Assembly (NCBI RefSeq): GCF_018449475.1 | Contig: NZ_JAHCQH010000022.1 | Span: 62,001 to 126,000, forward strand | Reading direction: 5' to 3' | Length of the DNA stretch: 64,000 bases | From: Ancylobacter radicis | Lineage (GTDB): Bacteria; Pseudomonadota; Alphaproteobacteria; Rhizobiales; Xanthobacteraceae | Shown here: piece by piece, positions 59,950 to 64,000 of the stretch | Numbering within the stretch: position 1 is the first letter of the stretch | How the letters are laid out: each line of letters starts with the position of its first letter | The notes under the pieces: model-generated | The model's database searches: none | Told to the model about the DNA's origin: nothing | What the model saw: only the letters and a program-made list of their open reading frames with translations | Made by a program: the position numbers and the translations under genes

Positions 59950-60930
59950 ATGTTCAATGGCCTGCTGCGCCATCCCGTGACGCTGATCGTCGGTGCCGTG
60001 CTTGCGCTGTTCGCGCTCTACGAGATCAGCGTGCGTTTCTTCGGCTACACCGCCGATGCTTATGTGATGAGCGACATCATCGTATTGGCGTCGGAGATCG
60101 AGGGGCCGGTTTCGCGCCTCGCGGTGCAGAACAATGAGTCCGTCACCGCCGGCCAGCTTTTGTTCGAGATCGAGAAAACGCCCTATCAACTGAAGGTGCA
60201 GCAGACCCAGGCGGCCTTGCAGCAGGCGCAGGCGGATCTGGACCTTGCGCGAGACGAGGTGAAATCGGCGCAGGCCGGCGTGGTGTCGGCGCAGGCGGTG
60301 CTGACCAATGCGCAGGCACAGCTCGCGCGCGTAAAGTCTCTATCGACGGACGGGTACTCGACCGAGGCAAGTCTCGACGTGGCGGTCCGCGACGTGGCGA
60401 CGGCGACCGCCAATGTGCAGACCGCGCAGGCTGCGCTCGACGTGTCCAACCGCCGGGTGGCCGTGGCCATCGCGACGATTGCCTCTGCTCAGGCGTACCT
60501 CGCCAAGGCGCAGTACGATTTCTCCAAAACCACCGTCGCGGCGCCCGAGGCGGGACGCATCGCCCCCTTCACCATCCGTGTCGGCGACTATCTTCAGCCC
60601 GGCTCGGAAGTGCTGGCCGTGATCACCGATAAGCGGCGGCGGGTGGTCGCCAACATGGCGGAGCGCCATCTCGCGCGCATCCGCACCGGCCAGAGCGTGT
60701 GGCTCACTCTCGGATCGGACCCCTGGGTTCTCCACCATGGCCGTGTGAGCGGCATCGCTGCCGGCGTCGCGCGTTCCCAGGATAATCCGCAGGTCGTGCC
60801 TTATGTCGATCCGACCACCGACTGGGTACGCCTGCCACGTCGCTTTCCCATCGAGATCACGCTCGACGCGTGGCCGGATGATCTCGGCCTGTTCAACGGT
60901 TCGGATGCCCGCGTGCTGATCTGGTTCTGA
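59950..60930 (+). CDS. HlyD/EmrA-family membrane fusion protein
   Basis: 326 residues. A single N-terminal membrane helix (HPVTLIVGAVLALFALYEIS) is followed by a biotinyl-lipoyl-like half-motif (IVLASEIEGPVSRLAVQNNE), a long Ala/Gln-rich coiled coil (about 85-185), and the second half-motif TVAAPEAGRIAPFTIRVGDY. It links an inner-membrane exporter to the periplasm. The partner is the FUSC-family protein encoded 5 bases downstream, an arrangement like AaeA-AaeB. No outer-membrane factor is present. Confidence 0.9.
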   Translation: MFNGLLRHPVTLIVGAVLALFALYEISVRFFGYTADAYVMSDIIVLASEIEGPVSRLAVQNNESVTAGQLLFEIEKTPYQLKVQQTQAALQQAQADLDLARDEVKSAQAGVVSAQAVLTNAQAQLARVKSLSTDGYSTEASLDVAVRDVATATANVQTAQAALDVSNRRVAVAIATIASAQAYLAKAQYDFSKTTVAAPEAGRIAPFTIRVGDYLQPGSEVLAVITDKRRRVVANMAERHLARIRTGQSVWLTLGSDPWVLHHGRVSGIAAGVARSQDNPQVVPYVDPTTDWVRLPRRFPIEITLDAWPDDLGLFNGSDARVLIWF

Positions 60931-60934
60931 CGCC

Positions 60935-61921
60935 ATGGATGATGTCACCCGACAGGCTTTCGCAACGGCGTCGGGTGTCCTCGCCGCCGTCTACATCGCG
61001 CTCGCCATGGGGTTGGCGGAGCCCTATTGGGCGGCGCTCAGCGTCATGATCATCGCCAATGTCGACCGCGATGCCCTGTTCACCAAGGGATTGCTGCGCG
61101 TGACCGGCACCTTTGTCGGCGTGTTCAGCGGCTATGTGGTGGGCCAGTGGATGGAAGGGCTTCCCTTCCAGCAGGCGGCTTTGGTGATGATCGCTGCCGG
61201 TATCGGCACCTATGGCCGGCAGCGCAGCGCCTATGGCTATGCCTGGTTCTACGGCGCGCTGACCTTTGCGCTGGTGATGCTCTACACCATGGTCCAGCCG
61301 CAGGATCTCTACAGCTTCGCGCATTATCGCTGCTACGAGATCGTCATCGGCGTTGCCTGCGGCACGCTGGCCAACTGGGCGCTCGGGCCGAGGGCGGGAG
61401 AGCTTCCCTCTCACATCGTCGCTCAGCTTGCGACCACCACGCCGGAAAACGCGCTCTGGCAAGCGATCGTCGCGGCCGTTGGCACGCTGACCATCATCCT
61501 CACCTGGTCGCTGTTCGACCTGCCGCAACTGCCGCAGGTGCTGATTTCAAGCCTGATCGTGGTGGACAGCGACCCGGTCGCGACCCGCCATCGCGGGGCG
61601 CAGCGCATCTTCGGCTGCATTCTCGGGGGTGGAGCGGGGCTGATCGTGATCGCCATCGATGCGTCGCTGCACTGGTGGTGGACCGTGGCCCTGTTCCTTG
61701 GCGTGTTCGGCTTCTCGCGCATCCACCTCACCAAATCGGCACAGGCCTATGTCGGTACGCAATCGGCCATCGCCTATCTGGTGACGTTGGTGAGTGTCGG
61801 CCCGCCGGTCTCGATGAGCCCGCCGGTGGAGCGTCTCGTCGGCATCGTCATCGGCGTCAGCATCATGACCGTTCTGGTCTGGGCGCTGAACCCGAAGGCA
61901 CCGGTGCCGAAGGCTGCGTAG
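60935..61921 (+). CDS. FUSC-family inner-membrane exporter (AaeB-like)
   Basis: 328 residues with two groups of membrane helices, roughly 10-150 and 175-320. The N-terminal half carries the FUSC-like block GLAEPYWAALSVMIIANVDR. It is about half the length of AaeB, which has a large cytoplasmic insert, so it is a compact version. The adaptor gene just upstream suggests efflux of aromatic acids or similar small compounds. The substrate is not established. Confidence 0.85.
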   Translation: MDDVTRQAFATASGVLAAVYIALAMGLAEPYWAALSVMIIANVDRDALFTKGLLRVTGTFVGVFSGYVVGQWMEGLPFQQAALVMIAAGIGTYGRQRSAYGYAWFYGALTFALVMLYTMVQPQDLYSFAHYRCYEIVIGVACGTLANWALGPRAGELPSHIVAQLATTTPENALWQAIVAAVGTLTIILTWSLFDLPQLPQVLISSLIVVDSDPVATRHRGAQRIFGCILGGGAGLIVIAIDASLHWWWTVALFLGVFGFSRIHLTKSAQAYVGTQSAIAYLVTLVSVGPPVSMSPPVERLVGIVIGVSIMTVLVWALNPKAPVPKAA

Positions 61922-62002
61922 TTGGCCGGCCGGTAGGCTCGCGTCGAACCTCAATGGGGGGCGGGATGAGGCGCGGCGCCTCCTCCCGGCCGGCGGCAAG
62001 GC

Positions 62003-64000
62003 TCACTCCGCGGGGAGAGGTACGGAGGGAGCCTCGCCATGCTGGCGCAGCGCGCGGTTGCCCGCGAGCCTGCGAAGCAGGACGTAGAAGACCGGTGTGA
62101 GGAACAGGCCGAAGAAGGTCACGCCGATCATGCCGGCGAACACCGCGACACCCATGGCATGCCGCATCTCGGCGCCCGCACCGGTGGAGAGCACCAGCGG
62201 CAGCACGCCCATGATGAAGGCAAAGGAGGTCATCAGGATCGGCCGCAGACGCAGCCGGCTGGCCTCGATCGCCGCCTCCACCGGGTTGCGCCCGGCGAAT
62301 TCCAGCTCGCGGGCGAATTCCACGATCAGGATCGCGTTCTTCGCCGACAGGCCGACCAGCACCACGAGCCCGATCTGGGTGAAGATGTTGTTGTCACCCG
62401 CCCCGAGCCATACGCCGAACAGCGCGGCGAGGATGCCCATCGGTACGATCAGGATGATCGCGATGGGCAGCGTCAGGCTCTCATACTGGGCCGCCAGCAC
62501 GAGGAAGACGAGCAGCAGGGCGAGCGGGAAGACCAGCACGGCGGAGTTGCCGGCGAGAATCTCCTGATAGGTGAGGTCGGTCCACTCATAGTCGAAGCCC
62601 GGCGGCAGCACCTCGGCGGCGATGCGCTGAGCCGCGTCCTGTGCCTGACCGGACGAATAACCGGGTGCGGGCGAGGCGTTGATGTCGGCGGTCAGGAAGC
62701 CGTTATAGCGCATGGCCCGCTCCGGCCCGGCCGTGGCCTCCACCTTCAGCAGCGCGGCGAGCGGGATCATCTCGCCGGTGAGCGAGCGGACCTTCAGCTT
62801 GCCGATATCCTCGGGCTTGGCGCGGAAGGGCGCATCCGCCTGCACGCGGACCGAATAGGTGCGTCCGAACTTGTTGAAGTCGTTCACATAGAGCGAGCCG
62901 AGATAGACCTGCAGGGTCTCGAACACCGCCTGGATGGGCACGCCGAGCTGGCGGGCCTTGGTGCGGTCCACATTGGCGAAGAGTTGCGGCACGTTGATCT
63001 GGAAGGTCGAGAACTGCCCGGTCAGTTCCGGCGCCTGCATGGCCTTGGCCATGAAGGCGTTCGTCACTTCCGCCAGTTGCTCATAGCCCCGTCCGGCCCG
63101 ATCCTCGATCTGCAGCTTGAAGCCGCCGACCACGCCGAGCCCCTGCACCGGCGGGGGCGGGAACATGGCGATGAACGCGTCCTGGATCGCCCCGTATTTC
63201 TGGTTCAGCGACATGGCGATGGCGCCGGCCGAGAGGTTGGGCGTGGTGCGTTCCTCGAAAGGCTTGAGCACCGAGAAGACGATGCCGGCGTTCGACGAGT
63301 TGGAGAAGCCGGCGATCGACAGGCCGGGGAAGGCGACCGCGCTGGCGACACCCGGCTCGGCGAGGGTGATCTCCGTCATGCGGCGGATCACCTCCTCGGT
63401 CCGGTCGAGCGTCGCGCCGTCGGGAAGCTGGGCGAAGCCGACGAGATATTGCTTGTCCTGCATCGGCACGAAGCCGGACGGCACGGCCTGGAACAGCCAC
63501 CAGGTGGCGCCGAGCATGACCGCGTAGAAGATCATGACAAGGCTCTTGACCTTGAGCACGCCGCGCACGCCGCTGCCATAGCCGTTGGAACTGCGCGAGA
63601 AGGCCCAGTTGAAGCCACGAAAGAACCAGCCGAACAGGAAGTTGATCACTCGCTGCAACGCATCGGGCTCGGCGTGGTGGCCCTTCAGCAGCAGTGCGGC
63701 GAGCGCCGGGGAAAGGGTGAGAGAGTTGATCGCCGAGATCACCGTCGAGATGGCGATGGTGAGCGCGAACTGGCGGTAGAACTGACCGGACAGGCCGGAG
63801 ATGAAAGCGAGCGGCACGAAGACTGCGACCAGCACCAGGGCGATGGCGACGATGGGGCCGGACACTTCGCTCATGGCCCGATAGGAGGCTTCGCGCGGGG
63901 AAAGCCCGTTCTCGATGTTGCGCTCGACATTCTCCACCACGACGATGGCGTCATCGACCACGATGCCGATGGCGAGCACGAGGCCGAACAGGCTCAGCGC
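62003..64000 (-). CDS. RND multidrug efflux transporter, HAE1 family (N-terminus outside window)
   Basis: The visible 665 residues are the C-terminal two thirds of an AcrB/MexF-type proton-driven pump. The frame is open to the window edge and begins ALSLFGLVLAIGIVVDDAIV, the helix-4 region with the proton-relay aspartates. Later come the second half's GLVVLVGLSAKNAILIVEFA and the C-terminal helices. The start lies beyond base 64000, where a membrane fusion gene is probably found. Downstream it converges on the FUSC gene with an 81-base gap. The exact subfamily (MexF/OqxB-like) is likely but not proven. Confidence 0.93.
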   Translation of the reverse strand, partial: ALSLFGLVLAIGIVVDDAIVVVENVERNIENGLSPREASYRAMSEVSGPIVAIALVLVAVFVPLAFISGLSGQFYRQFALTIAISTVISAINSLTLSPALAALLLKGHHAEPDALQRVINFLFGWFFRGFNWAFSRSSNGYGSGVRGVLKVKSLVMIFYAVMLGATWWLFQAVPSGFVPMQDKQYLVGFAQLPDGATLDRTEEVIRRMTEITLAEPGVASAVAFPGLSIAGFSNSSNAGIVFSVLKPFEERTTPNLSAGAIAMSLNQKYGAIQDAFIAMFPPPPVQGLGVVGGFKLQIEDRAGRGYEQLAEVTNAFMAKAMQAPELTGQFSTFQINVPQLFANVDRTKARQLGVPIQAVFETLQVYLGSLYVNDFNKFGRTYSVRVQADAPFRAKPEDIGKLKVRSLTGEMIPLAALLKVEATAGPERAMRYNGFLTADINASPAPGYSSGQAQDAAQRIAAEVLPPGFDYEWTDLTYQEILAGNSAVLVFPLALLLVFLVLAAQYESLTLPIAIILIVPMGILAALFGVWLGAGDNNIFTQIGLVVLVGLSAKNAILIVEFARELEFAGRNPVEAAIEASRLRLRPILMTSFAFIMGVLPLVLSTGAGAEMRHAMGVAVFAGMIGVTFFGLFLTPVFYVLLRRLAGNRALRQHGEAPSVPLPAE

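Noticed and set aside
1-64000. CRISPR arrays, tRNA or rRNA genes, integrases and transposases
   Set aside because: None seen by eye: no regularly spaced direct repeats, no cloverleaf with CCA-type end, and no recombinase motifs in the plausible genes.

Overview
The window is a gene-dense, GC-rich piece of an alphaproteobacterial chromosome. It most resembles the Hyphomicrobiales, around Xanthobacteraceae (Ancylobacter/Starkeya/Xanthobacter-like). This is inferred from the nasT-nasS-nrtABC-nirA-nasA gene order, a XoxF very like that of Methylobacterium, the cspA-rpsU pair, and the intergenic palindromes at 55963-56165. No tRNA, rRNA, CRISPR, insertion sequence or phage gene was seen. Both end genes are cut by the window edge.

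Layout. (1) 1-12423: nitrate assimilation. NasT (partial) and NasS come first, then a leader with an intrinsic terminator. After it follow the nitrate ABC transporter NrtABC, an FAD/NAD(P)H oxidoreductase, ferredoxin-type nitrite reductase NirA, a CysJ-like flavoprotein carrying a four-Cys motif instead of an FMN domain, nitrate reductase NasA, and a small membrane protein of unknown role. (2) 12564-14683: LysR regulator and TDT/SLAC1-family transporter. (3) 14820-16768: gluconokinase and GntP permease. (4) 16865-20670: OsmF/Yeh-type compatible-solute ABC transporter. (5) 20743-25588: Tex; an orphan lanthanide-type methanol dehydrogenase XoxF (minus strand); a DoxX-like protein. (6) 25592-32458: a minus-strand operon of a DUF1989 protein, two different ureohydrolases and a polar amino-acid-type ABC transporter, with a divergent LysR gene. 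It is most simply read as uptake and breakdown of a guanidino compound.

(7) 32574-35039: GAF-GGDEF cyclase, two small hypothetical proteins, CspA and ribosomal protein S21. (8) 35208-43691: DeoR repressor divergent from a TRAP transporter (DctQ, DctM, DctP), a GlpA-like dehydrogenase, a second FAD oxidoreductase and a glycerol-kinase-like FGGY kinase. This looks like a complete polyol uptake, phosphorylation and oxidation system; the kinase lacks one glycerol-contact arginine. (9) 43741-45835: arsR with a clear operator, an arsC-acetyltransferase fusion, a coupled 36-codon ORF and arsH, with no arsenite pump in view. (10) 45886-53405: chemoreceptor (minus), NarL-type response regulator plus histidine kinase, and a large MscS-type channel. 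(11) 53450-59854: GntR/FCD regulator divergent from a peptide-type ABC transporter whose two ATPases are fused. (12) 59950-64000: HlyD-like adaptor plus FUSC-family exporter, then the 3' part of an RND efflux pump on the minus strand.

The common theme is nutrient scavenging: nitrate, guanidino nitrogen, polyols, gluconate, peptides and C1 alcohols. Each transporter sits beside its own regulator or enzymes. The items most worth following up are the guanidino/DUF1989 operon, the TRAP-polyol-kinase operon, the Fe-S flavoprotein of the nas operon, the ars small ORF, and the terminator-bearing leader of nrtA.
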